This document shows, one piece after another, positions 16,765 through 25,659 of a stretch of DNA of 64,000 nucleotides (position 1 is the stretch's first letter; each line of letters begins with the position of its first letter). The stretch covers positions 1,922,001 to 1,986,000 of the forward strand of contig NZ_CP032419.1 in the NCBI RefSeq assembly GCF_003595175.1, read 5' to 3'. Source of the stretch: Pseudomonas cavernae (GTDB lineage Bacteria; Pseudomonadota; Gammaproteobacteria; Pseudomonadales; Pseudomonadaceae). The notes under the pieces are model-generated. The model was not told where the DNA came from, ran no database searches, and saw nothing but the letters and a program-made list of their open reading frames with translations. Position numbers and translations under genes: made by a program.

Positions 16765-17925
16765 ATGAACTTCCAACTGAGCCAAGAACAAGAAATGCTG
16801 GTCGACGCGGTGAAGAGCTTCGTCGACAAGGAACTGCTGCCCCATGAAGAGGCCGTCGACCGCGCCGACGCGGTGTCGCCGGAGCTGGCCGCGCAGATTC
16901 GCGGCAAGGCCATAGCCGCCGGTTTCTATGCGTTCAACATGCCGGAGGAAGTCGGCGGCGGTGGCCTCGACTACCTGTCGCAGGCCCTGATCGAGCGTGA
17001 GCTGGCCAAGTGTTCCTGGGCGCTGCACGTGTTCGTCGCGCGGCCGTCGAAGATCCTCATGGCCTGCAAGGGCGACCAGATTCGCGACTACCTGCTGCCG
17101 TGCGTCCAGGGCGAGAAGATCGACTGCTTCGCGCTCACCGAACCGGGCGCCGGCTCCGACGCCAACGCGATCAAGACCCGCGCCGTGCGCGACGGCGACG
17201 ATTTCGTGCTGAACGGCAGCAAGCACTTCATCAGCCACGCCGGGCACGCCGATTTCGCCATCGTCTTCGCCGTCACCGACACCTTTGAGAAGAATGGCAA
17301 GAAGCGCAACGCGGTGACCTCCTTCCTGGTGGACAAGGGCACCCTGGGCATGACCGTGCGTCGTGGGCCCAAGTGCGTCAGCAACAAGGGCTACCACACC
17401 TACGAGATCTTCTTCGACGACTGCCGCGTGCCGGCCTCGAAAGTGCTCGGCGAAGTGGACAGGGGCTGGGAAGTCGCCAACGCCTGGCTCACCGCCGGGC
17501 GGGTGATGGTTGCCGCCAACTGCGTCGGCCAGGCCCAGCGCGCACTCGACCTGTCGCTGCAATGGGCGGCGGATCGCAAGCAATTCGGCCAGCCCATCGG
17601 CAGCTACCAGGGGGTGTCGTTCAAGCTGGCCGACATGGCCACGGAAATCCGTGCCGCCGAGCTGCTGACCCTGCACACCGCCTGGAAGATGGACCAGGGC
17701 ACTATGACCGATGGCGAGGCCGGCATGGCCAAGCTGTTCGCCAGCGAAGTGCTCGGCCGGGTGGTCGACGAGACGGTGCAGATCTACGGCGGCATGGGCC
17801 TGATGGACGAAGGTCCGGTGGAACGCATCTGGCGCAACGCGCGGATAGAGCGGATCTGGGAAGGCACCTCGGAAATCCAGCGCCACATCATTTCCCGCGA
17901 GCTGCTGCGGCCGTTGCTGCGTTGA
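16765..17925 (+). CDS. Acyl-CoA dehydrogenase
   Basis: FAD-dependent dehydrogenase introducing an alpha-beta double bond into an acyl-CoA. The 386-aa product has the family motifs CFALTEPGAGSDANAIKT (FAD and substrate contacts), NGSKHFISHAGHADFAIVFA, RKQFGQPIGSYQGV and the C-terminal QIYGGMGLMDEGPVERIWRN, followed by RIERIWEGTSEIQRHII. The catalytic base of short- and medium-chain enzymes would be the Glu in WEGTSEIQ or the preceding region. It sits between the enoyl-CoA hydratase and acyl-CoA synthetase genes, so the three probably act in sequence on one substrate. Confidence 0.93.
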   Translation: MNFQLSQEQEMLVDAVKSFVDKELLPHEEAVDRADAVSPELAAQIRGKAIAAGFYAFNMPEEVGGGGLDYLSQALIERELAKCSWALHVFVARPSKILMACKGDQIRDYLLPCVQGEKIDCFALTEPGAGSDANAIKTRAVRDGDDFVLNGSKHFISHAGHADFAIVFAVTDTFEKNGKKRNAVTSFLVDKGTLGMTVRRGPKCVSNKGYHTYEIFFDDCRVPASKVLGEVDRGWEVANAWLTAGRVMVAANCVGQAQRALDLSLQWAADRKQFGQPIGSYQGVSFKLADMATEIRAAELLTLHTAWKMDQGTMTDGEAGMAKLFASEVLGRVVDETVQIYGGMGLMDEGPVERIWRNARIERIWEGTSEIQRHIISRELLRPLLR

Positions 17926-17939
17926 TCGGGGGGATGACC

Positions 17940-20042
17940 ATGAGCAAACGCGAAAACCTCAAGCGCCTGCTGGCGCCCCGCCATCTGGCCTTCATCGGCG
18001 GGCGCAGCATGGCGCGTGCCCTCAAGCGCTGCGCCGAAGGTGGCTATCAAGGTCAGCTATGGCTGGTCAACCCGCAGCACGCCCAGCTCGAAGGCGTGCC
18101 TTGCGTGGCCAGCGTGGCGGATTTGCCCTGTGGGCCGGATGCGGTGTTCATCGCCACCAACCGCGAGCTGACCCTGAGCACCGTTGCCGAGCTCGCCGCC
18201 AAGGGCGCGGGCGGGGCGATCTGCTACGCCTCCGGCTTCGCCGAGACCGGCGCCGAAGGCCAGGCCCTGCAAAACCAATTGCTCGACGCGGCCGGCGACA
18301 TGGCGCTGCTCGGGCCCAACTGCTACGGCCTGCTCGACTATCTGCACGGCGCCGCCCTGTGGCCGGTGGCCCACGGCGGCAAGCCGGTGGACAAGGGCGT
18401 GGCGGTGCTGACCCAGAGCGGCAACTTCGCCTACAACCTGTCGATGAGCGACCGCTCGCTGCCAGTGGCCTACATGGCCTCGGTGGGCAACCAGGCGCAA
18501 CTCGGCGTGGCCGAACTGATGGACGTGCTGCTCGACGAGCCGCGCGTCACCGCCATCGGCCTGCACCTGGAAGGCCTGAAAAATGTCCCGGGCTTCGCCC
18601 GTGCGGCGCACAAGGCGCTGGAGAAAGGCATCCCGATCATCGCCCTGAAGACCGGCGTGTCGCAGATCGGCGCCGAACTGGCGCTCAGCCACACCAGCTC
18701 GCTGGCCGGCTCCGATGCGCTGTATGACAGCCTGTTCGAGCGCCTCGGGGTGATCCGCGTCAGCGGCCCGGTGAGCTTCGTCGAAACCCTCAAGGCCGCC
18801 GCTTGCGGCAATCTTCCCGCTGGCGGCGACCTGATCGCCCTGGCCTGCTCCGGCGGCGATGCCGGACTGATCGCCGACTACGCCGAACGCAATGGCTTGC
18901 AGCTGCCGAAGCTGGGCGACCGCCAGCGCGGCGAACTGGCCGAAGTTCTCCCGGGCTATGCCAACATCGCCAACCCGCTGGACTTCACCACGGCCATCTG
19001 GGGCGACCGCGAAGCGCTCGACCGGATGCTCGACAGCGCCCTGCGCAGCGCGGCGGATGCGGCCTTGCTGGTGCTCGATTACCCCGGCGAAGCTACCGGC
19101 GAGCGCCCGCAGTGCGACCTGCTGCTGGAGCTGTACTGCGCGGCCCTGGCACGCCACGGCAAGACCGGCTTCGTCGCCTCGGCCTTCCCCGAACTGCTGC
19201 CGGCCAGCGCCCGCGAGCGCCTGCACGCCCAGGGCGTCGCCGCCCTGCAAGGGGTCGAGGACGGTCTCGCCGCCTGGGGCCGCATCGCCCTGTACCGGCA
19301 GCGTCGCCAGGCCCTGCTGGCCCGCGGCGAGTCGAAGCGGGTGCCGCTCGGTCCGCAAGAGCTGGGCGGTGCCGGCGAGTGGCTCGATGAGTGGCAGTCG
19401 AAACAGGCCCTGCGCGCCTTCGGCCTGCCGGTGCCGCAGGGCGTGCTGAGCACCCCGCAACGGGCGCTGCAGGACGCCGAGACCCTGGGCTATCCGCTGG
19501 TGCTGAAGGCGGTCAGCGCGCAGCTGCCGCATAAGACCGAGGCCGGCGCGGTGGCGCTCAACCTGCGCGATGCGCCGGCCTTGCAGAACGCGCTGGAGCA
19601 GATGCGCCAGCGTATCGCCGAATACGCGCCGAGGGTGGCCTTCGACCAGGTGCTGCTGGAGCGCATGGCCAGCCCGCCGCTGGCCGAGCTGATCGTCGGC
19701 GTCAAGCGCGAGGCCGGCTTCGGCCTGGCCCTGGTGCTGGGCGCCGGCGGCATTCTCGTCGAGCTGCTCAAGGACAGCCGCAGCCTGCTGCTGCCGACCA
19801 ACGACGCGGCGATTCGCGACGCCTTGCTGAGCCTGCGCAGCGCGCCCCTGCTCAACGGCTTCCGCGGCCGCCCGGCGGCCGACCTGGAGGCGCTGGTGAC
19901 GGCCATCCGTGCGGTGGCCGACTACGCCTGCGAGAACGCCGAGCGCCTGCTGGAACTGGATGTGAACCCGCTGCTGGTGAGCGCCGACGGCGCCGTCGCG
20001 GTGGATGCGCTGATCCGCCTGGGCCAGCCCGGCAGACATTGA
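17940..20042 (+). CDS. ADP-forming acyl-CoA synthetase (fused alpha and beta parts)
   Basis: Activates an organic acid to its CoA thioester, or acts in reverse, with ATP and CoA. From ATG 17940 (GGGGGG 6-12 nt upstream; ATG 17934 is a close alternative) it is 700 aa. The N-terminal part is a CoA-binding Rossmann domain (LAPRHLAFIGGRSMARALK), followed by a ligase-CoA domain with MALLGPNCYGLLD, LTQSGNFAYNLS and the phospho-His segment LALSHTSSLAGSDALYD. The C-terminal 230 residues are an ATP-grasp domain (PQGVLSTPQRAL, YPLVLKAVSAQLPHKTEAGA, LELDVNPLLV). The acid is unknown. 4-Guanidinobutyrate made by the downstream enzymes is a contextual candidate. Confidence 0.88.
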   Translation: MSKRENLKRLLAPRHLAFIGGRSMARALKRCAEGGYQGQLWLVNPQHAQLEGVPCVASVADLPCGPDAVFIATNRELTLSTVAELAAKGAGGAICYASGFAETGAEGQALQNQLLDAAGDMALLGPNCYGLLDYLHGAALWPVAHGGKPVDKGVAVLTQSGNFAYNLSMSDRSLPVAYMASVGNQAQLGVAELMDVLLDEPRVTAIGLHLEGLKNVPGFARAAHKALEKGIPIIALKTGVSQIGAELALSHTSSLAGSDALYDSLFERLGVIRVSGPVSFVETLKAAACGNLPAGGDLIALACSGGDAGLIADYAERNGLQLPKLGDRQRGELAEVLPGYANIANPLDFTTAIWGDREALDRMLDSALRSAADAALLVLDYPGEATGERPQCDLLLELYCAALARHGKTGFVASAFPELLPASARERLHAQGVAALQGVEDGLAAWGRIALYRQRRQALLARGESKRVPLGPQELGGAGEWLDEWQSKQALRAFGLPVPQGVLSTPQRALQDAETLGYPLVLKAVSAQLPHKTEAGAVALNLRDAPALQNALEQMRQRIAEYAPRVAFDQVLLERMASPPLAELIVGVKREAGFGLALVLGAGGILVELLKDSRSLLLPTNDAAIRDALLSLRSAPLLNGFRGRPAADLEALVTAIRAVADYACENAERLLELDVNPLLVSADGAVAVDALIRLGQPGRH

Positions 20043-20055
20043 AGAGGACAGGGCA

Positions 20056-21666
20056 ATGCAAGAAATGAAAACTTTGACCGGTGGCCAGGCGCTGGTGCGC
20101 CTGCTCGCCAACTACGGCGTCGATACCGTGTTCGGCATTCCCGGCGTGCATACCCTGGAGCTCTATCGCGGCCTGCCGGGCAGCGGCATCCGCCATGTGC
20201 TGACCCGCCATGAACAGGGCGCCGGCTTCATGGCCGACGGCTACGCCAGGGTGAGCGGCAAGCCGGGGGTGTGTTTCCTGATCACCGGCCCCGGCGTGAC
20301 CAACGCCGCGACGGCAATCGGCCAGGCCTACGCCGACTCGATTCCCATGCTGGTGATTTCCAGCGTCAACCACACGGCGAGCCTCGGCAAGGGCTGGGGT
20401 TGCCTGCACGAGACCCAGGACCAGCGCGCCATGACGGCGCCCATCACCGCCTTCTCCGCCGTGGCCCTGACTGCGGAAGACCTGCCCGAACTGGTGGCCC
20501 GCGCCTTCGCCGTGTTCGACAGCGAGCGGCCGCGGCCGGTGCACATCTCGGTGCCGCTGGACGTGCTGGCCGCGCCGGTGGCGCGTGACTGGAGCAATGA
20601 AGTAGTGCGCCGCCCGGGACGCGGCCTAGCGAACGCCGCAGCGCTGCAGCAGGCGGTAGCGAAACTGCAAGGCGCGCGCCGGCCGATGCTGATCGCCGGC
20701 GGCGGTGCCCTGCAGGCCGGTGCAGCCCTGCAGGCGCTCAGCGAGCGGCTGGCCGCGCCGCTTTTCACCAGCGTCGCCGGCAAGGGCCTGCTGCCGCCGG
20801 AGGCGCCGCTGAATGCGGGTTCGACGCTCTGCGTCGAGCCGGGCTGGCAGCTGATCGCGCAGGCCGATGTGGTACTCGCGGTCGGCACCGAAATGGCCGA
20901 TACCGATTACTGGCGCGAGCGTCTGCCGCTCTCCGGCGAGCTGATCCGCATCGATATCGACCCGCGCAAGTTCAATGACTTCTATCCCTGCGCGGTGGCG
21001 CTGCACGGCGATGCCTGCGAGACCCTCGACGCCTTGCTGGCGCGCCTGCCGGCGCAGCAGCGTGATGCGACGGCCGCCGTGCAGGCGGTCGCCGCCCTGC
21101 GCGCGGCGATCAGGCAAGGCCATGCGCCGCTGCAAGCCATCCATCAGGCGATCCTCGAGCGCATCGCCGCCGTGCTGCCGGCGGACGCTTTCATCAGCAC
21201 CGACATGACTCAACTGGCCTACACCGGCAATTACGCCTTCGCCAGCCGGGCCCCGCGCAGCTGGTTGCACCCGACCGGCTACGGCACCCTCGGCTACGGC
21301 CTGCCGGCCGGCATCGGCGCCAAGTTCGGCGCGCCCGCGCGGCCCGGCTTGGTGCTGGTGGGCGACGGCGGCTTCCTCTACACCGCACAGGAGCTGGCCA
21401 CCGCGGTGGAGGAGCTGGACAGCCCGCTGGTGGTGCTGCTGTGGAACAACGATGCCCTGGGGCAGATCCGCGACGACATGCTCGGCCTGGATATCGAGCC
21501 GGTCGGCGTGCTGCCGCGCAACCCGGATTTCGCCGGCCTCGGCCGTGCCTTCGGCTGCACGGTGAAACAGCCGCAGAGCCTCGATGAACTGGAGGGCGAT
21601 CTGCGTGCCGGCTTCGGCCATCCCGGCGTGACCCTAATCGAACTGAAACACGCCTGTGCCCGCTGA
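20056..21666 (+). CDS. aruI: AruI, 2-ketoarginine decarboxylase (thiamine diphosphate enzyme)
   Basis: Decarboxylates 5-guanidino-2-oxopentanoate (2-ketoarginine) to 4-guanidinobutyraldehyde in the arginine transaminase pathway. The 536-aa protein has the three domains of acetolactate-synthase-like ThDP enzymes: an N-terminal domain with the activating Glu E53 (LTRHEQGAGFMADGYAR), a central domain (PMLIAGGGALQ), and the C-terminal ThDP motif GDG at residues 436-438 followed by NN at 464-465. By motifs alone it could be another decarboxylase or synthase, but the adjacent aruH-like aminotransferase and aruRS genes make AruI the best reading. A Shine-Dalgarno (GAAGAGGACAGGG) lies in the 13-nt gap after the synthetase gene. 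Confidence 0.85.
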   Translation: MQEMKTLTGGQALVRLLANYGVDTVFGIPGVHTLELYRGLPGSGIRHVLTRHEQGAGFMADGYARVSGKPGVCFLITGPGVTNAATAIGQAYADSIPMLVISSVNHTASLGKGWGCLHETQDQRAMTAPITAFSAVALTAEDLPELVARAFAVFDSERPRPVHISVPLDVLAAPVARDWSNEVVRRPGRGLANAAALQQAVAKLQGARRPMLIAGGGALQAGAALQALSERLAAPLFTSVAGKGLLPPEAPLNAGSTLCVEPGWQLIAQADVVLAVGTEMADTDYWRERLPLSGELIRIDIDPRKFNDFYPCAVALHGDACETLDALLARLPAQQRDATAAVQAVAALRAAIRQGHAPLQAIHQAILERIAAVLPADAFISTDMTQLAYTGNYAFASRAPRSWLHPTGYGTLGYGLPAGIGAKFGAPARPGLVLVGDGGFLYTAQELATAVEELDSPLVVLLWNNDALGQIRDDMLGLDIEPVGVLPRNPDFAGLGRAFGCTVKQPQSLDELEGDLRAGFGHPGVTLIELKHACAR

Positions 21667-21687
21667 CGGCGGGCCAAGGAGCTTCCC

Positions 21688-22878
21688 ATGCGCTTTTCCG
21701 ACCTGACCCAACGCATCGCCGGCGACGGCGCGGCGGCCTGGAACATCCACTACCGCGCCCTGGCTCGCCGGGAGCGGGGCGAAGACATCCTGCTGCTGTC
21801 GGTCGGCGACCCGGATTTCGACACCCCGGTGCCGATCGTCCAGGCCGCCATCGACAGCCTGCTGTCCGGCAACACCCATTACGCCGAGGTACGCGGCAAG
21901 CGCTCCTTGCGCGAGAGCATCGCCAAACGGCATCGGCAACGCAGCGGCCAGCGGGTCGACGCCGAGCAGGTGGTGGTGCTGGCCGGCGCCCAGTGCGCGC
22001 TGTTCAGCGTCGCGCAATGCGTGCTCAGCCCCGGCGATGAAGTGATAGTCGCCGAGCCGATGTACGTCACCTACGAGGCGGTGTTCGGCGCCTGCGGCGC
22101 CACTGTGATTCCGGTGCCGGTGCGCTCGGAAAACGGCTTCCGCGTGCAGCCCGAGGATGTCGTCGCGCGCATCACCCCGCGCACCCGCGCCCTGGCTTTG
22201 AACAGCCCGCACAACCCATCCGGCGCCAGCCTGCCGCGTGAAACCTGGGAGGCGCTGGCCGAACTGTGCATTCGCCACGACCTCTGGCTGATTTCCGACG
22301 AGGTCTACAGCGAACTGCTGTTCGACGGCGAGCACATCAGCCCGGCCAGCCTGCCGGGCATGGCCGAGCGCACCGCGACCCTCAACAGCCTGTCGAAGTC
22401 CCACGCCATGACCGGCTGGCGGGTCGGCTGGGTGGTGGCGCCGCCGGCGCTGGCCGAGCATCTGGGCAACCTCGCGCTGTGCATGCTCTATGGTTCGCCG
22501 GACTTCATCCAGGATGCCGCCTGCGTGGCGCTGGAGGCGCAATTGCCGGAACTGGAGGCGATGCGCGAGGCCTATCGCCAGCGTCGCGACCTGGTCTGCG
22601 CCAGCCTCGCCGACTGCCCCGGCCTGCGTGCGCTGAAGCCCGATGGCGGGATGTTCGTGATGGTCGATATCCGCCCCACCGGGCTTTCCGCCCAGGACTT
22701 CGCCGACCGCCTGCTGGATCTTTACGGGGTTTCCGTGCTCGCCGGCGAGGCCTTCGGCCCCAGTGCCGCCGGGCATATCCGCCTGGGCCTGGTGCTTGGC
22801 AGCGCGCCGCTGCAGGAAGCCTGCCGGCGCATCGCCCGCTGTGCCGCGGAGCTGGTGCAGGAGAAGCGCTATGCGTAA
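21688..22878 (+). CDS. aruH: AruH, arginine:pyruvate transaminase
   Basis: Class I/II PLP aminotransferase that converts arginine and pyruvate to 2-ketoarginine and alanine, the first step of the pathway. At 396 aa it is close to the P. aeruginosa enzyme. Visible features are ILLLSVGDPDFDTP, HYAEVRGKRSLRESIA, NSPHNPSGASLPRE (the NPxG of fold-type I enzymes), the Asp and Tyr cofactor contacts in ISDEVYSELLFDG, the PLP lysine K237 in LNSLSKSHAMTGWRVGW, and the C-terminal Arg in GHIRLGLVLG. It follows aruI by 21 nt and its stop codon overlaps the aldehyde dehydrogenase start. Confidence 0.87.
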   Translation: MRFSDLTQRIAGDGAAAWNIHYRALARRERGEDILLLSVGDPDFDTPVPIVQAAIDSLLSGNTHYAEVRGKRSLRESIAKRHRQRSGQRVDAEQVVVLAGAQCALFSVAQCVLSPGDEVIVAEPMYVTYEAVFGACGATVIPVPVRSENGFRVQPEDVVARITPRTRALALNSPHNPSGASLPRETWEALAELCIRHDLWLISDEVYSELLFDGEHISPASLPGMAERTATLNSLSKSHAMTGWRVGWVVAPPALAEHLGNLALCMLYGSPDFIQDAACVALEAQLPELEAMREAYRQRRDLVCASLADCPGLRALKPDGGMFVMVDIRPTGLSAQDFADRLLDLYGVSVLAGEAFGPSAAGHIRLGLVLGSAPLQEACRRIARCAAELVQEKRYA

Positions 22879-24289
22879 ACACCGGACACTCTTCATCGAC
22901 GGTGCCTGGGTCGCTCCCTCCGGCCAGGGCTTGGCCGAGGTGCTCAACCCGGCCACGGAACAGGTCATCGGCCAGGTGCCGCTGGGCGACGAGCGCGATG
23001 TCGAGCGCGCGGTCGCCGCCGCGCGGCGGGCCTTCCCCGCCTGGGCGCGTACCCCGGCGAGCGTGCGCGCCGGCTATATCCGCGCCTTGGCCGAACAGCT
23101 GAAGGCGCGGGCGGAGGAGATGGCCGGCGTGATCACCGCCGAGCTGGGCATGCCGGTGCAATGGTGCCGGGCGGTCCAGGTCGAGGGGCCGCTCGAGGGG
23201 CTGGAGAGCTACGTCGAGATCGCCGCGCTGATGGACCAGGTGCGCGAGGTCGGCAACTCGCTGGTCATCCGCGAGCCGGTCGGCGTCTGTGCCTTCATCA
23301 ATCCGTGGAATTACCCGCTGCATCAGTTGCTCGGCAAGCTGGCGCCGGCCCTGGCCGCCGGTTGCACTGTGGTGGTCAAGCCGAGCCAGGAGACCCCGCT
23401 GCATGCCTTCCTGCTGGCCGAGATGATCGCGGCCAGCGGCCTGCCGGCGGGGGTGTTCAATCTGGTCAGCGGGCCGGGTTCGAAGGTCGGCGAGGCGCTG
23501 GCCAAGCACCCGGACGTGGACATGGTTTCGTTCACCGGCTCCACCGGCGCCGGCGTGCGCGTGGCGCAGGCGGCGGCGCCATCGGTGAAGCGCGTGTGCC
23601 TGGAGCTGGGCGGCAAGTCGCCGCTGCTGATTGGTGAAGACGCCGACCTGGCGGCCGCGGTGCGCCACGGCGTGCAGGACGTGATGATCAACTCCGGGCA
23701 GACCTGCACGGCGCTGACCCGCATGCTGCTGCCGGCCAGCCGCTACGCCGAGGCGCTGGAGCTGGCCCGCGCGGAAACTGAAAGCCTGCGCATCGGCGAT
23801 CCGCTCGACCCGCAGAGCTTCCTCGGCCCCATGTGCTCGGCCGCCCAGCGCCGCACGGTGCGCGACTACATCCGGCTCGGCCAGGAGGAGGGCGCACGCC
23901 TGCTCTGCGGCGGTGCCGAGGCGCCAAGCGAATTCGAGCGCGGTTACTACGTGAAGCCGACGCTGTTCGCCGACGTCGACAACCGCATGCGCATCGCCCA
24001 GGAGGAAATCTTCGGCCCGGTGCTCTGCCTGATCCCCTACGCCGACGAGGAGGAGGCCGTGCGCCTGGCCAACGACTCGCCGTTCGGCCTGTCCAGCGCG
24101 GTCTGGGCCGGCACTCCCGAGCGCGCCCTGACGCTGGCGCGGCAACTGCGCGCCGGGCAGTGCTTCGTCAACGGTGGCGCCTTCAACTACCGCGCGCCGT
24201 TCGGCGGCTACAAGCAGTCGGGCAACGGCCGCGAGTGGGGCGAGGAGGGGCTCGGCGAGTTCGTCGAGTACAAGGCCATCCAGCTTTAG
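22871..24289 (+). CDS. NAD(P)-dependent aldehyde dehydrogenase, probable 4-guanidinobutyraldehyde dehydrogenase
   Basis: Oxidises an aldehyde to its acid. I use ATG 22871, which overlaps the aruH stop (ATGCGTAA), giving 472 aa. The longer frame from 22763 lies inside aruH. Motifs are GVCAFINPWNYPLHQ, the cofactor-contact VVKPSQETPL, FTGSTGAGVRVAQA, the general-base E245 in CLELGGKSPLL and the nucleophile C279 in NSGQTCTALTR. EEIFGPVLCL marks the C-terminal part. Placement directly after aruIH makes the AruI product the likely substrate. In P. aeruginosa I recall KauB, encoded elsewhere, doing this step, so the enzyme here may be specific to the operon. Confidence 0.88.
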   Translation: MRKHRTLFIDGAWVAPSGQGLAEVLNPATEQVIGQVPLGDERDVERAVAAARRAFPAWARTPASVRAGYIRALAEQLKARAEEMAGVITAELGMPVQWCRAVQVEGPLEGLESYVEIAALMDQVREVGNSLVIREPVGVCAFINPWNYPLHQLLGKLAPALAAGCTVVVKPSQETPLHAFLLAEMIAASGLPAGVFNLVSGPGSKVGEALAKHPDVDMVSFTGSTGAGVRVAQAAAPSVKRVCLELGGKSPLLIGEDADLAAAVRHGVQDVMINSGQTCTALTRMLLPASRYAEALELARAETESLRIGDPLDPQSFLGPMCSAAQRRTVRDYIRLGQEEGARLLCGGAEAPSEFERGYYVKPTLFADVDNRMRIAQEEIFGPVLCLIPYADEEEAVRLANDSPFGLSSAVWAGTPERALTLARQLRAGQCFVNGGAFNYRAPFGGYKQSGNGREWGEEGLGEFVEYKAIQL

Positions 24290-24324
24290 CCAGCAGAACA
24301 CCCTGAACATTCCAAGGAACATCC

Positions 24325-25035
24325 ATGAACGTATTGATAGTGCATGCCCACCCGGAACCCCAGTCGTTCACCGCGGCCCTGCGCGACCTGGCCGTCGAGA
24401 CGCTGCGGGGCCAGGGGCATCAGGTGCAGGTCTCCGACCTGTACGCGATGAACTGGAATCCGGTGGCCAGCGCCGACGACTTCGCCGCCCGCGAGAACCC
24501 GGACTACCTGGTCTACGCCCTGGAGCAGCGCGAAGGGGCGAAGAACCAGAGCATCGCCGCGGATATCCAGCAGGAGCTGGACAAGCTGCTCTGGGCCGAT
24601 CTGCTGATCCTGAATTTCCCGATCTACTGGTTCTCCGCGCCGGCCATCCTCAAGGGCTGGATCGATCGGGTGCTGGTCTCCGGCATCTGCTACGGCGGCA
24701 AGCGTTTCTATGACCAGGGTGGTTTGCGCGGCAAGCAGGCGCTGGTCTCGCTGACCCTCGGCGGGCGCGAGCACATGTTCGGCGAGGGGGCCATTCACGG
24801 GCCGCTGGAAGACATGCTGCGGCCCATCCTGCGCGGCACCCTGGCCTATGTCGGCATGGAGGTGCTGCCACCCTTCGTCGCCTGGCATGTGCCCTATATC
24901 AGCGCCGAGGCGCGCGAGGACTTCCTGCGTGCCTATCAAGCGCGGCTGGAAACTCTCGGCCAGGACCAGCCGCTGCAGTTCCCGCGCCTGGAGCAGTTCG
25001 ACGACAGGCTCTATCCGCTGAACCGCAACGCCTGA
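24325..25035 (+). CDS. NAD(P)H:quinone oxidoreductase, flavodoxin-like fold
   Basis: A soluble flavoenzyme of 236 aa related to the NQO1/YwrO/KefF group. The N-terminal FMN/FAD-binding region MNVLIVHAHPEPQSFTAALR is typical, followed by LLILNFPIYWFSAPAILKGW and the Gly-rich GGKRFYDQGGLRGKQALVSL. It is the last gene of the aru operon (35 nt after the dehydrogenase) and a similar gene follows aruIH in P. aeruginosa (PA4975 as I recall). A role in recycling electrons or protecting against reactive aldehyde or quinone by-products is possible. No direct part in arginine breakdown is known to me. Confidence 0.85.
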   Translation: MNVLIVHAHPEPQSFTAALRDLAVETLRGQGHQVQVSDLYAMNWNPVASADDFAARENPDYLVYALEQREGAKNQSIAADIQQELDKLLWADLLILNFPIYWFSAPAILKGWIDRVLVSGICYGGKRFYDQGGLRGKQALVSLTLGGREHMFGEGAIHGPLEDMLRPILRGTLAYVGMEVLPPFVAWHVPYISAEAREDFLRAYQARLETLGQDQPLQFPRLEQFDDRLYPLNRNA

Positions 25036-25045
25036 TCCGCTCGTG

Positions 25046-25085
25046 AGGGCGGCGGCAACCTTCCTAGGCTTTGCCGCCCGCCTTG
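25046..25085 (+). terminator. Hairpin ending the aru operon
   Basis: GGGCGGCGGCAA pairs imperfectly (one bulge) with TTGCCGCCCGCC, about 11 nt after the quinone reductase stop. There is no strong T tract, so termination strength is uncertain. Confidence 0.5.
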
Positions 25086-25171
25086 CCAGGGGGCGGAAAA
25101 ACCTTGCCGCTTGCGCTGGTCCTGTCGCCATTCACGATTACAAGCTATTGAATATAAAGTAAAAAATAATA

Positions 25172-25187
25172 TGGCACGGCCTTTGCT
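25172..25187 (+). promoter_or_regulatory. RpoN (sigma-54) promoter of flgBCDE
   Basis: TGGCAC, 5 nt, TTGCT: a full match to the -24/-12 consensus, about 50 nt upstream of the flgB ATG. The preceding 40 nt are strikingly AT-rich for this genome, as expected for an activator-binding region. Confidence 0.92.
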
Positions 25188-25237
25188 GAAGATCTGGTAA
25201 GCAAACCAGTAACGCCACTGGCAAAGGTTCCGCGACC

Positions 25238-25645
25238 ATGAGCATCAGTTTCGACAAAGCCCTCGGCATCCATGAAAAGGCACTCGGCTTCCGCGCCCAG
25301 CGCGCCGAGGTGCTGGCCAACAACATCGCCAATGCCGACACGCCGAACTACAAGGCGCGTGATCTGGATTTCGCCTCGGTCCTCGCCGAGCAGAGCGAAA
25401 AGGCTCAGCGCGGCACCTTTCAAATGAATCGCACCGACAGCCGCCACATCGTCGCGCAAGGCCTCGGCATGGCTGACGCCGCGCTGCAGTACCGCACCCC
25501 GATGCAGGCGTCGATCGACCAGAACACCGTCGACCCGCAGCTGGAGCAATCCAACTACGCGGAGAACTCGGTGCAGTTCCAGGCCAGCTTCACCCTGCTC
25601 AACAGCAAGTTCAAAGGGCTGATCGGCGCCCTGCGCGGCGAATAA
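25238..25645 (+). CDS. flgB: FlgB, proximal rod protein
   Basis: Rod subunit of the flagellar basal body, exported by the flagellar type III system. The 135-aa product has the rod/hook family N-terminal motif LANNIANADTPNYKARDLDF and a helical C-terminus (SVQFQASFTLLNSKFKGLIG). It starts at ATG 25238 about 50 nt after an RpoN promoter and is the first gene of flgBCDE. Confidence 0.96.
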   Translation: MSISFDKALGIHEKALGFRAQRAEVLANNIANADTPNYKARDLDFASVLAEQSEKAQRGTFQMNRTDSRHIVAQGLGMADAALQYRTPMQASIDQNTVDPQLEQSNYAENSVQFQASFTLLNSKFKGLIGALRGE

Positions 25646-25659
25646 CGGAGACTTCTGCC

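Noticed and set aside
18057..20111. 684-aa open frame on the minus strand opposite the acyl-CoA synthetase
   Set aside because: Biased His/Gln/Ala/Gly composition and complete overlap with a well-supported CoA ligase. A typical antisense shadow in high-GC DNA.
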